Positions 32,701 through 40,305 of a DNA stretch of 64,000 nt are shown in pieces. Every line of letters starts with the position of its first letter. The first letter of the stretch is position 1. This stretch comes from Bog-473 sp963738135 (GTDB lineage: Bacteria > Actinomycetota > Acidimicrobiia > Acidimicrobiales > RAAP-2). The translations under genes and the position numbers were made by a program. The stretch spans positions 519,505 to 583,504 of the forward strand of contig CAVTVK010000003.1 of assembly GCA_963738135.1 (NCBI GenBank), in the 5' to 3' direction. The notes under the pieces were generated by a model. The model did no database searches and had not been told where the DNA came from. It saw nothing but the letters and a program-made list of their open reading frames with translations.

Positions 32701-34102
32701 CGCGATCCCGATGATCGACTGGCGCTGCGGTGATACCGACGCAAACATCATTGGCGGGAGTGACGATGCCCTGATCACCGCCGAAGCCCAGATACTGGCG
32801 GCGCTCAAGGCGCCGGTCTTCCTCCGGTGGTACTACGAACCCAACTTCACGGGCTCGGCGAACTTTGCCGCCTGTATCGGCAACCTGGGTCCCGCGGGCT
32901 ATACAGCTGCCTTTCGGCACATCCACGATCTCTTCGCCGCTGCCGGCGCGTCCAACGTCGCCTTCGTCTATTCGATGGCATCGTCTGGCAACGACCAAGA
33001 CCTCTACCAGTACTACCCCGGATCGTCCTACGTCGATTGGATCGCCGTAGACGGCTACTCGAAGACGTCGGTCCCGGAGTCAACGGACTTCGTCGACCGC
33101 TTCGGCCCCTGGTATTCGGATTTCGCGGCATTCGGCAAGCCGTTGATGATCTCCGAGACGGGTTCCTTCGCCGGAGGCCAGACGAGCTATTTCCGGCAGT
33201 TGGAGGACCAGTTGTCTCCGACTGGGGGCTTCCCGCTCATTAAGGCGGTCCTGTACTTCGACGCGCCGGGCCAGGGTGGACGCTTTACCTACCCGCTGGA
33301 CCAGTCGGGAATGGGGGAGTTCCAGAGCCTGTCTGCGAGCCCGATGTTCCAGCCTTCGCGGTTGGTCTCGAGCGTCGCGGCGAGCGCTTCTCCGGCCTCC
33401 TCGATGCTGGGGCACCGCGTCGTCCTCGACGCCCAGGTGTCGAATACCGACTTCGGTGGTTCCACCAGCTTCTTCGCCAACGGGACGCCAGTGCCGGGTT
33501 GTCAGTCCCTTCCGATCGCTGCCGGCTCTTCGTGCCGCACCACGAGCCTGCCCGAGGGGAACAACTCCATTTCGGCGATCTACAGCGGCGACGCCGAGGT
33601 CGCCGGCTCCACGGCGACCACCGCCAACAGAGTGACCGGGAGTCCGCCACCGACGCAACTCTCCGGAGCGGGAGCCGCCTTTGGAACCGGCCCCACTGCT
33701 GCTCAGACCTCCACGTTCCCGCCGTTCTTGGGATTGCCCGACATCGGGGGGGTGTCGGCACTCGGGTTCCCCCGGCGCGGCGGGGCCCTCTTCTCCTTCC
33801 CACTCACACTGAGCCTCCCGATATTCGCCACCCCTTCTCACCCCGCGGGTGCGTCCGATCTGGACCCGATCACCTTGGGCAGGGACATCCTGCGTGGCAG
33901 TGGTGCCGCGGCCGTGCTGGTGCCGGTGGGCGGCGCCATCCTCCTCCTCGTCGTCGCGTACATGGCGTCCACGTGGACGCAGGACCGCAGGAGGGAAAGA
34001 CGACGAAGGAGTGTCCCGGGGTCGCCCACACCCGAGGACACGCATCTCACCGAGACACGATTGGGACCACCGACGCCAGAAGGGCCAGCGATACAGCCAT
34101 GA
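29765..34102 (+). CDS. membrane-anchored protein with three GH26-like domains
   Basis: About 1,445 residues. A signal/membrane segment (FVLVASTVALVASIMAFGLF) is followed by three repeats, each a GH26-like barrel and an Ig-like (Big_3_5 type) domain. The C-terminus has a membrane span (AAVLVPVGGAILLLVVAYMA) and an Arg-rich cytoplasmic tail. Shared GH26 strings include YPGxxxVDWIxxDG and KPLMIS. At the acid/base site repeats 1 and 2 read FPDPN (Asp, codons 30362 and 31667) while repeat 3 reads YYEPN (Glu, 32837). At the nucleophile site they read ST, SQ and SE (Glu only in repeat 3, 33155). Only repeat 3 looks catalytic; 1 and 2 may bind glycan. Possible starts: 29684, 29765, 29855. The stop overlaps the next gene (ATGA). 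Confidence 0.85.
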   Translation: MRAAHAARRRRILRGAPPVGRTAPWSPAARMGSGSRFVLVASTVALVASIMAFGLFGTASKSVSAGSVAPPSTVQQPAVPGAGTAYLGAFVDPKGTALSADDPTGGVASLQAELDALPNFNQQSGGQPPSILSTFQNWAEPVGVAGLESVAATGAIPMVTWNCGDTDANVAAGSDDAMVSAEAQALAATDVPVLFRWFPDPNLTGGSAATSCLGTAGASGYVAAYQHIHSLFVAAGATNVAFVWSVDASSAADPNLAAYYPGGQVVDWIAADGGATPSDETQSAAFTSEFASWYSAFSASGKPMMVSTGAGAGSQSVYLDQIRTDLPGHYPQVKALVYFDAPDLASGDQYQLDAAGSASFQQLAGSPLFNPARSTSKTKVSPSQTSVSIGTTVTLSASVDASDNSGSVTFLDNGAVIGGCVFVPIRTAPSCRASQLTAGGQSIVAVYSGDATFAPSTSAPVVVTVHEPSAPSNVSGPPSHPPTKTPFGSATSTSSVSAPSAGTADQSPGLSKALVPAEGSAYLGSFVDPSGTALRPGNPTGGIASLPSELSALPALQQTLTRPLSIVPVFLNWNDPITVTDLDQVIATGGIPMITWSCGAKDTNVAAGRDDKQIDSVAAKLAQFQLPVFLRWFPDPNSTTTGTACLASAGATGYVAAYRHIHDRLVADGASNVTYVWSVDTTTPQASRSWSRFYPGTQYVDWIGADGYATSTTTASVANDFGPWYSAFSAQKPLMISQTAATPALQAQYIEQLSTVPAKFPQVRAVVYFDAPDVTNRRSYELDPQSAGEQQLVALSALPAFQPVRTVTTTSVTVSANPVSEGQAVSLSAQVSNADPGGHLAFYDNGSGIPGCGAVPLDLAGSCSTSSLSVGDNQIVVDYSGDAVSGSSASAPVDMVVTSTLRPVGPPVIPGPGHAYLGAWVRPQVSHVVLPPHAAILQELQNLASFNASLQRPLSIVHMYQSWANPVSTRELQEVLANGAIPMIDWRCGDTDANIIGGSDDALITAEAQILAALKAPVFLRWYYEPNFTGSANFAACIGNLGPAGYTAAFRHIHDLFAAAGASNVAFVYSMASSGNDQDLYQYYPGSSYVDWIAVDGYSKTSVPESTDFVDRFGPWYSDFAAFGKPLMISETGSFAGGQTSYFRQLEDQLSPTGGFPLIKAVLYFDAPGQGGRFTYPLDQSGMGEFQSLSASPMFQPSRLVSSVAASASPASSMLGHRVVLDAQVSNTDFGGSTSFFANGTPVPGCQSLPIAAGSSCRTTSLPEGNNSISAIYSGDAEVAGSTATTANRVTGSPPPTQLSGAGAAFGTGPTAAQTSTFPPFLGLPDIGGVSALGFPRRGGALFSFPLTLSLPIFATPSHPAGASDLDPITLGRDILRGSGAAAVLVPVGGAILLLVVAYMASTWTQDRRRERRRRSVPGSPTPEDTHLTETRLGPPTPEGPAIQP

Positions 34103-35514
34103 GCGTGGACACGAAAGTCGAAAAGGTGCGGGGAATGAATGCCTCGCTCATGAACGGGAACTCGACCGGGGGCTCGGGCGGGGCCAATCCCCTGTCCGAG
34201 CGCGATCCGGGCCGCCTGCACATCACGCGGCGACAGATGGCGTTCGCACTCGGGCTCTCGGTTCTGGCGATTCTCGCGACCATCTTCACCGTGAACTCGG
34301 TGAGGGCTGGTGCGCAGTCCTTTCCTGCCGTCGTGAGCACGTCGAAGGTCTATGACTTGAACTTCGCGAACAACGGGATGGTGTCTGCCGTCCTGGTCAA
34401 AGAGGGCGACCGCGTCAAGCCGGGCCAGATCCTGGCGACGCAAGGCGACGCGTCCCTGCAGACGCAGCTCGCCGCGGACGAGGCGACCGTGAAGGCTGAC
34501 CGCGAAGTGCTGGTGCAGGCGGGGTCGCCCGCTCTCACTGCGGCGCAGATCGAGCAGGACAACCTCCAGGTGCAACAGGCGCAGACTGCGCTGAACAACA
34601 CCGGAGCCGCCCTTCAATCGGCGGAGGCATCGGGAAAGGCCAACGTGGGTGCGGCCCAAGCGGCAGTCACGTCCACGCAGTCACAGGAAACGTCCGACAG
34701 CGACACGTACACAAAGGCGTGTCCCAACGGACCAGTCACACCCGACCCCAGTCTCACCGGGATCCAACTCCAGGCGGCACAGTCGTCCTTCACCCACTGC
34801 CAGAACCTGCAGCTCACGCTGAGTCAGGATCAGGCGGCTGTGAGCAAGGCGCAGGCCCAGCTGCCGGTCGCCCAGGCACAGGCGCAGCAAGCCATCGACA
34901 CCGCGCAGGCGAACGCCAACAGCGCTCAGGCCGCACTGAACCTGGCCAACTCCCAGCAGTCGCTTCAGACGTCCCCCGGGACCGCGTCCGCACAGGCGCA
35001 GGCGCAGGCGAATTTGAATCAGGCCGAGGCACAGTTGGCGCAAGTACAGAGTGAGGTCACGGGCGCACGCCTGGTTGCGCCCGACGGAGGCGTCGTCACT
35101 GCGGTGTACGGAGCGGCCGGGGAGACCCTCGGGCCAGACGGGGTGCACATCTACCAGCCGCCCGCAGCGGCCTCCGCCGCCCCGTCGTCCGGGTTTTCAC
35201 TCTTCCCCGCGCAGCCCGCAGCCCAGGGTGCTTCGAGCACGTCTCAATCCGGGTCCGAGCCATTCATCGAGATCGTGGGCGGTCGGCAGCAGATCATGGC
35301 GCAGATCCCGGAGTCCGAGGTCGCATCGGTGCACGTCGGGAAGCCCGCGACCGTGAACGTCTCCGCCTTGAACACCAAGGTGTCGGGACAGGTCACCCAG
35401 CTGAATCTGACTCCGACGAAAGGCTCGAGTGGCGTGACCTACATGGTCATCGTCGCCCTCGATCGAACGGTGTCTGGTCTGCTCCCCGGCATGAGCGCCA
35501 CGGTCGTGTTCTGA
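34099..35514 (+). CDS. HlyD/Alg44-like membrane fusion protein
   Basis: 471 residues from ATG 34099, which overlaps the previous stop. A short cytoplasmic part of about 46 residues without a PilZ domain is followed by one membrane span at 47-65 (MAFALGLSVLAILATIFTV). Then come a biotinyl-lipoyl-like half motif (VKEGDRVKPGQILATQGD), a long Ala/Gln-rich coiled-coil hairpin with two Cys at 208 and 234 near its tip (probably a disulfide), a second lipoyl half and a C-terminal beta-barrel (VTYMVIVALDRTVSGLLPGM). In synthase-dependent secretion such proteins partner a membrane GT2. A tripartite-efflux role is less likely given the neighbours. Confidence 0.85.
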   Translation: MSVDTKVEKVRGMNASLMNGNSTGGSGGANPLSERDPGRLHITRRQMAFALGLSVLAILATIFTVNSVRAGAQSFPAVVSTSKVYDLNFANNGMVSAVLVKEGDRVKPGQILATQGDASLQTQLAADEATVKADREVLVQAGSPALTAAQIEQDNLQVQQAQTALNNTGAALQSAEASGKANVGAAQAAVTSTQSQETSDSDTYTKACPNGPVTPDPSLTGIQLQAAQSSFTHCQNLQLTLSQDQAAVSKAQAQLPVAQAQAQQAIDTAQANANSAQAALNLANSQQSLQTSPGTASAQAQAQANLNQAEAQLAQVQSEVTGARLVAPDGGVVTAVYGAAGETLGPDGVHIYQPPAAASAAPSSGFSLFPAQPAAQGASSTSQSGSEPFIEIVGGRQQIMAQIPESEVASVHVGKPATVNVSALNTKVSGQVTQLNLTPTKGSSGVTYMVIVALDRTVSGLLPGMSATVVF

Positions 35515-35524
35515 GGCTTCGCGC

Positions 35525-37504
35525 ATGACCCCCGCATCGACAGCCTTCAGTGGCCACGGCTTCGCCCTCCTGGTGCTCGATGCCCTCATCCTTGCCGTCG
35601 TCTTTCTGAGGCCGTTCACCCGTAGCTACGACGACGACTCGGACAAGGGCTCAGGGAACCTCGTCGTGATGACACCGCCCTTGAAGCCAAGCTACAAGCG
35701 CTGCAGCCTCTTCGTCCTGACGAGTCTTGCGGTGTCTGTCGTGATCGTGGGGCTGAAGACGCCGAACCTGTCCGGCGCGTATCACAACCTCGTGACGGAG
35801 TTGCTGCTGTCTGTGATCCCCGACCCGTCGGTTGTCGACGGCTATGCCAACTCGCTGCTTCCAGTGTTCCAGGTGAGCGTGCTCTCCTTCGGGTTGGCCT
35901 TTGCCTTGGCCTTCAGAGCGTCGCTCGGGCGCCGGGTGATGATCCTGCTGAACGTGGTGTTGTTCCTCCTCGTGTCCGCCGTGGTCGACGCCTTCTTCGG
36001 GATCTTCGTCATAAAGACCGGATTCCCCTTGGGGCCGACTCCGGTTGTGAACCTCCTGGTGCAGTACACCATCGCGGGGGTTGTCGTGTCCCGCGTCGCT
36101 TTCACCAGCTTCCGGTTACCCAAGAAGACACAGCTTCCCATCGGGCGCCACAAACCAACCGATCTGATCGACGACGTGATCGTGATCATCTGCGTGCTCA
36201 CCGCATTCGGGGTCGTGATGGCCGGAGCGGTCTACCTCGAGTCCAAGTTCGGCCATAGCCCGTTCGTTGCCGCTGCGATCGCCTTCGCGTGCCCCCCGTA
36301 CATCTTCATGTTGATCACCGTGTTCTTGGGATTGGTGCGACTCGTCCACCACCGTCAGGTCAATCCCACCCACGAACGACCTCCCATTGAGGTCATCATC
36401 CCGGCTTTCAACGAGGAACTCAACATCGCCAATCTCCTCGGGACGATCGATGCCGCCGCGGGGAAGTATCAAGGGCCGGTCCGGGTCATCATGTGCGACG
36501 ACGGCTCGACCGACGACACATTCCGGCTCTCGTCCGAAGCCATGGCCGCCTTTCAGCACGCAACAGGCGAGGTCATCAAGGGGAACCACAACGGGAAGTC
36601 GGGCGCCCTGAACCTCGCCTTGTCGCGATGCAGCGCCGAGATCGTCTACCGGGTCGATGCCGACTGCCTGGTGCACGAAGACTGCTTCTTGTACTCCGTT
36701 CCCCACTTCCTGGCCGATCCCAAGGTTGGAATCCTCGGAGCATTCACGCTGCCGATAGAGCCGTACACCACGTGGATCGACCGGATGCGGATGTTCGAGA
36801 TGATCGTCGGATTCGGGATGGTCCGACCGGCGAGCGACGTCGTTGACGGCATCGTGTGCATTCCGGGGACGTTCACTGCGTTCCGACGGGACGCGGCACT
36901 CGCCATCGGCGGATTTGTCGAGGGCATGTACGGGGAGGATCTTGATTTCACTCTCGCCATCGCCCGTATCGGCTACCACGCCGCCATCGACACCCGGGTG
37001 CGCTCCTTCGAGGATGTCCCGAACACCCAGCGTCAGCTGCGCATCCAGAGGACGCGTTGGAACCGCGGCGCGAGTATGGCCTTCGCGCGGTACACCCCGG
37101 GTGCCACGGGTCTGGCTGGATGCCGATTCTGGTTCTTCATGACGCGGTCGTCCTTCAAGCGGTTCCTCGTCCCGTTGCACATAACGGGCCTGGTCTACGT
37201 CACCACCCTGGCCGTCGTGGACCCGACGAGCCGTCTCAATCTCGCCCGAGTGCTGTTCCTCTTGTTGTTCAGGCAGGTTCCGGCTCTCGTGCAGCTCATT
37301 GGATGCACCGTCTACTACGGGAAGGCGGCGGTGCTCGGCTGGATCCCGGCCCGCTACGCGTTCATCATGCTCAAGCACTACTACGGACTGGAAGCGTTTC
37401 TCGGTTTCAACGCGCGGCCAGTGTTGACCGACCGTGTCAGAGAGTCCCTTCGTCCCGCTTCCCGGCGTCGGGTCCTGCCCGAGGTGGAGGTTGCGCGCTC
37501 ATGA
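35525..37504 (+). CDS. processive membrane glycosyltransferase family 2 (polysaccharide synthase)
   Basis: 659 residues, 10 bases after the fusion-protein gene. About seven hydrophobic segments occupy residues 1-275. A GT-A domain follows with VIIPAFNEE, DDGS (D325), DAD (D378, D380), GED (E471, D472) and QRTRW (508-512), the full D,D,D,QxxRW set of processive beta-glycan synthases. Two or three more membrane segments lie after residue 530. The N-terminal membrane module is much larger than in hyaluronan or poly-GlcNAc synthases. The product cannot be named; the adjacent GH26 domains would fit a mannose- or glucose-containing beta-glycan. Confidence 0.88.
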   Translation: MTPASTAFSGHGFALLVLDALILAVVFLRPFTRSYDDDSDKGSGNLVVMTPPLKPSYKRCSLFVLTSLAVSVVIVGLKTPNLSGAYHNLVTELLLSVIPDPSVVDGYANSLLPVFQVSVLSFGLAFALAFRASLGRRVMILLNVVLFLLVSAVVDAFFGIFVIKTGFPLGPTPVVNLLVQYTIAGVVVSRVAFTSFRLPKKTQLPIGRHKPTDLIDDVIVIICVLTAFGVVMAGAVYLESKFGHSPFVAAAIAFACPPYIFMLITVFLGLVRLVHHRQVNPTHERPPIEVIIPAFNEELNIANLLGTIDAAAGKYQGPVRVIMCDDGSTDDTFRLSSEAMAAFQHATGEVIKGNHNGKSGALNLALSRCSAEIVYRVDADCLVHEDCFLYSVPHFLADPKVGILGAFTLPIEPYTTWIDRMRMFEMIVGFGMVRPASDVVDGIVCIPGTFTAFRRDAALAIGGFVEGMYGEDLDFTLAIARIGYHAAIDTRVRSFEDVPNTQRQLRIQRTRWNRGASMAFARYTPGATGLAGCRFWFFMTRSSFKRFLVPLHITGLVYVTTLAVVDPTSRLNLARVLFLLLFRQVPALVQLIGCTVYYGKAAVLGWIPARYAFIMLKHYYGLEAFLGFNARPVLTDRVRESLRPASRRRVLPEVEVARS

Positions 37505-37545
37505 TCCCAGTCACGAGTCGTAAGCCGGGGAGCCGAGTCGGGGGA

Positions 37546-38553
37546 CTAGTAACCGAGTTGCGGAGCGAGAGCCTGCAGGAATGCCACCGCGACCTGGGGG
37601 TTGCGAGGACCTCCCAGTCCTCCGGGAACGTTCAGCCAGTACCCCGAGACCATCGGTCTGGTTGCGGCGTAGTCGTTGAGCAAGAGCTGCGACGTAATGG
37701 CCTGGTGGGGAGCAGATGTCGTCAGGCCCACCATGACGAGGGCGCGCGGATTTGTGGCCTGCGCTTGGCTCACCGCGGCGGAGACGAAGCCGTTGAATCC
37801 GCTGGTGCCCTCGTCTTGCTGCCCCTGGATCTCCACGACATCCGCGTGCGCCGCGGACTGCGAAGCGATGCCGAGACCGGTGTAGCCGTCGTACTTCGTT
37901 GCATTCGAATACGCCGTGCTGAGCACCGTGGACAGGTTTGCTGCCGGCGTGAAGACCAATCCGAGACCGTGCTGGTGCGCCAGGGTCTCGGCCTCCGCCT
38001 CGTAGGTGAAGGGTTGCTGCTGCTGAGCGAGAGGGGTGGCCGGCCACTTCTCGTCGTCATAGAGGACCAACTTGACGTAGGAGGGTATCGACCCGGCGGA
38101 GATTGCGTCCACCAATTGTTGGTAGTCGGCAAAGCTCACAACGTACGTCGCGTTCGGCAGGAGTGGGTCCTTGGCGGGATGAGCGGACTTCACGATCAGA
38201 AACGTCTGAGGATTGTTGAAATAGTCCTGCAGCATCGACTGGGACAACCCCGCTTCGAGCAAGGGCGACACGGAGAACTTTTCGAGAAGCCAGTAGGGCT
38301 TTGTGGCACTTCCCAGGGCAGCCGGCAACTGAAAGGTCGGGGCGGGCGCAGGGGCAGCGGTCGTAGGGGTCACCCCCGAAGTCGATGTCGCCGACGTGCT
38401 GGAAGTTGTCGAGCTCTTGGCGTGCGCCGACCGCGAGGGTCCGCCGGCGGACGAACATCCAAAGGCCAGCAGGCCTGCCGCGACGATTGCCGGGAAAAGA
38501 ACCAGGCGTTGTCTCCGTCTTGTCCGATGCGCAGTTGGCATGGATCGACGCAT
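37546..38553 (-). CDS. secreted lipoprotein of unknown function, probable TIM barrel
   Basis: 335 residues on the opposite strand inside the polysaccharide locus. A basic start and hydrophobic segment end in the lipobox LLAFGC, then a Ser/Thr/Ala/Pro linker of about 45 residues. The body has alternating strands and helices with motifs VKLVLYDDEKWPATP, GLGLVFTPAANL, ADVVEIQGQ and ALVMVGLTT, which look like a glycosidase-type barrel and resemble a family of secreted actinobacterial proteins without assigned function. Possible acidic catalytic residues are in YDDEKW and VVEIQGQQDE. It ends 41 bases from the convergent GT2 gene. Confidence 0.7.
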   Translation of the reverse strand: MRRSMPTAHRTRRRQRLVLFPAIVAAGLLAFGCSSAGGPSRSAHAKSSTTSSTSATSTSGVTPTTAAPAPAPTFQLPAALGSATKPYWLLEKFSVSPLLEAGLSQSMLQDYFNNPQTFLIVKSAHPAKDPLLPNATYVVSFADYQQLVDAISAGSIPSYVKLVLYDDEKWPATPLAQQQQPFTYEAEAETLAHQHGLGLVFTPAANLSTVLSTAYSNATKYDGYTGLGIASQSAAHADVVEIQGQQDEGTSGFNGFVSAAVSQAQATNPRALVMVGLTTSAPHQAITSQLLLNDYAATRPMVSGYWLNVPGGLGGPRNPQVAVAFLQALAPQLGY

Positions 38554-38778
38554 CCCTTTTTTGTACTACAGATCCGCCCCGCTCGGACGTCGACCACCAC
38601 CCTTGCGAACTTCGCAGCGGGCCGGTTCGAGTGTGCGCCTGCGAAGTGGTCGACCCCGGGACAGCGCATCGCGGATGGCACGGCATGGCACGAGACGTCG
38701 AAGACGACACCAGTGTGTGGAAGAAACCGATAACCGTTCGCTCGTTCCGGGTGACGGTCCAGGCGCAGAGGAGACCAA

Positions 38779-40101
38779 GTGAACGTCATATTCATTTCGA
38801 TGGACACGCTACGAGCAGATCATCTCGGATGCCTCGGCCACGAACGAAAGCTCACCCCCAACCTCGATCGCATCGCCAGCGAAGGCGCGCTCTTCACCAA
38901 TGCCTTCGCGTCGGACATTCCGACGCAACCCTCGCACACGGCGATTTTCACCGGGCGGTTCGGGGTGAACACGGGGATCGTGTCGCACTTCCACCCGCCG
39001 GCGCGTCTGGATGCGGACATCTCCTGGCTTCCCAGCATCTTCCAGAAGTCTGCGTACGCGACAGGAGCGGTCGACCATCTGTTTGCGATGAAGGACTGGT
39101 TCATGCGTGGGTACACCGACTACATGCCGCCCCCAGGCCGGTCTCGGTCACCAGGGTCGGTCATCGTCGATACCGGGACCCAGTGGCTGGACGAGCACAA
39201 CAAGGAGGAGTTCTTCCTGTTTCTGCACTTTTGGGACGCACACATTCCCTACGTCCCGCCGCAGCCCTACAAGCACCTCTACACGAAGGGATCCGTGCTC
39301 CGCAGGGACCCGCTCGTCGAAGCGAAGTTGACGAGCAGACCGACGTATCCACTCTTCGCGGAGAACCTCTACAACCACCTCGACGTCATCCCCAACGTGG
39401 AGTACGTCGCTGACCTCTACGACGCCGAGGTCGCATATCTCGACTACGAGATCGGTCGGCTCTTCGATTATCTGCGAAGAGTCGGGGTGCTGGACAAGAC
39501 CATGGTCGTGCTCTTCGGGGATCATGGTGAGAACATGACGGAGCACGACGCGTGGTTCGACCACGCTGGGCTCTACGACTCGGTCGTCCACGTCCCGGTG
39601 ATCATCTGGGCTCCCGGAACAGTGCCGGCATCGGAGGTGACGTCGCTGGTGTCGACCGTCGACATCAAGCCGACGGTCCTCGATTTCCTCGAGATGCCTG
39701 GCGTCCCAGGTCTCGACGGACGTTCGCTCCGACCGCTCACCGAAGGCGGGACGGAGTCACATCGCGACGTCGTGTTCTTGAGCGAGTGCACGTGGCAGGC
39801 AAAGCGCGGTCTCCGTACCTCGGACTGGAAGTACATCCGTTGCATCGACCCGGGCGTTTACCCGAGAGACGGTGTCGAGCTCTATGACGTCCGCCTCGAT
39901 CGCGGGGAGCAGACGAATCTGGCTGCCGACAGGCCTGACGTCGTGGCACAGATGGACGCGATGCTCTCTGCATGGCTCGACAATGAGCTGGGTGGCAGAC
40001 CGGATCCGATGGACGAGGTCGTGACTGCTGGTCTGCCCGCCGTCAGGCGGCTCAACGATCTGGTTGCCGATCTGGCCGCTCAGACCCCGCACCACGCGTA
40101 G
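38779..40101 (+). CDS. sulfatase-fold hydrolase with Thr at the catalytic position
   Basis: 440 residues from GTG 38779, preceded by AGAGGAGA. Alkaline-phosphatase superfamily, S1-sulfatase type: N-terminal metal motif MDTLRADHLGC, second metal motif FGDHGENMTEH. The formylglycine motif CxPSR is replaced by T49-Q-P-S-H53 (codon 38923-38925), so it cannot be converted to formylglycine. Thr can act as nucleophile in related phosphodiesterases, so a phosphoester substrate or a non-catalytic role is possible. No signal peptide is visible, which is odd for an enzyme acting on exported glycan. Paralogue of the next gene. Confidence 0.8.
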   Translation: MNVIFISMDTLRADHLGCLGHERKLTPNLDRIASEGALFTNAFASDIPTQPSHTAIFTGRFGVNTGIVSHFHPPARLDADISWLPSIFQKSAYATGAVDHLFAMKDWFMRGYTDYMPPPGRSRSPGSVIVDTGTQWLDEHNKEEFFLFLHFWDAHIPYVPPQPYKHLYTKGSVLRRDPLVEAKLTSRPTYPLFAENLYNHLDVIPNVEYVADLYDAEVAYLDYEIGRLFDYLRRVGVLDKTMVVLFGDHGENMTEHDAWFDHAGLYDSVVHVPVIIWAPGTVPASEVTSLVSTVDIKPTVLDFLEMPGVPGLDGRSLRPLTEGGTESHRDVVFLSECTWQAKRGLRTSDWKYIRCIDPGVYPRDGVELYDVRLDRGEQTNLAADRPDVVAQMDAMLSAWLDNELGGRPDPMDEVVTAGLPAVRRLNDLVADLAAQTPHHA

Positions 40102-40305
40102 AGCTGTTCACGAGGCCTGCGACCCGACAGTTGTGCGAGCCGCCGGCGCCTGGACCTGTCCAGTGGGTGAACATCGAGCGAGTACGATTCGTGTCGAAGG
40201 GACCCTCACGCATCGACGCCTTGTGGCGCGCTGCGAGATGATGCGTCGGGGGCTGTGGGGGACGGAGACGCGCACCGGCGCGTCGGTGATTGATTGTGAC
40301 GGGTA

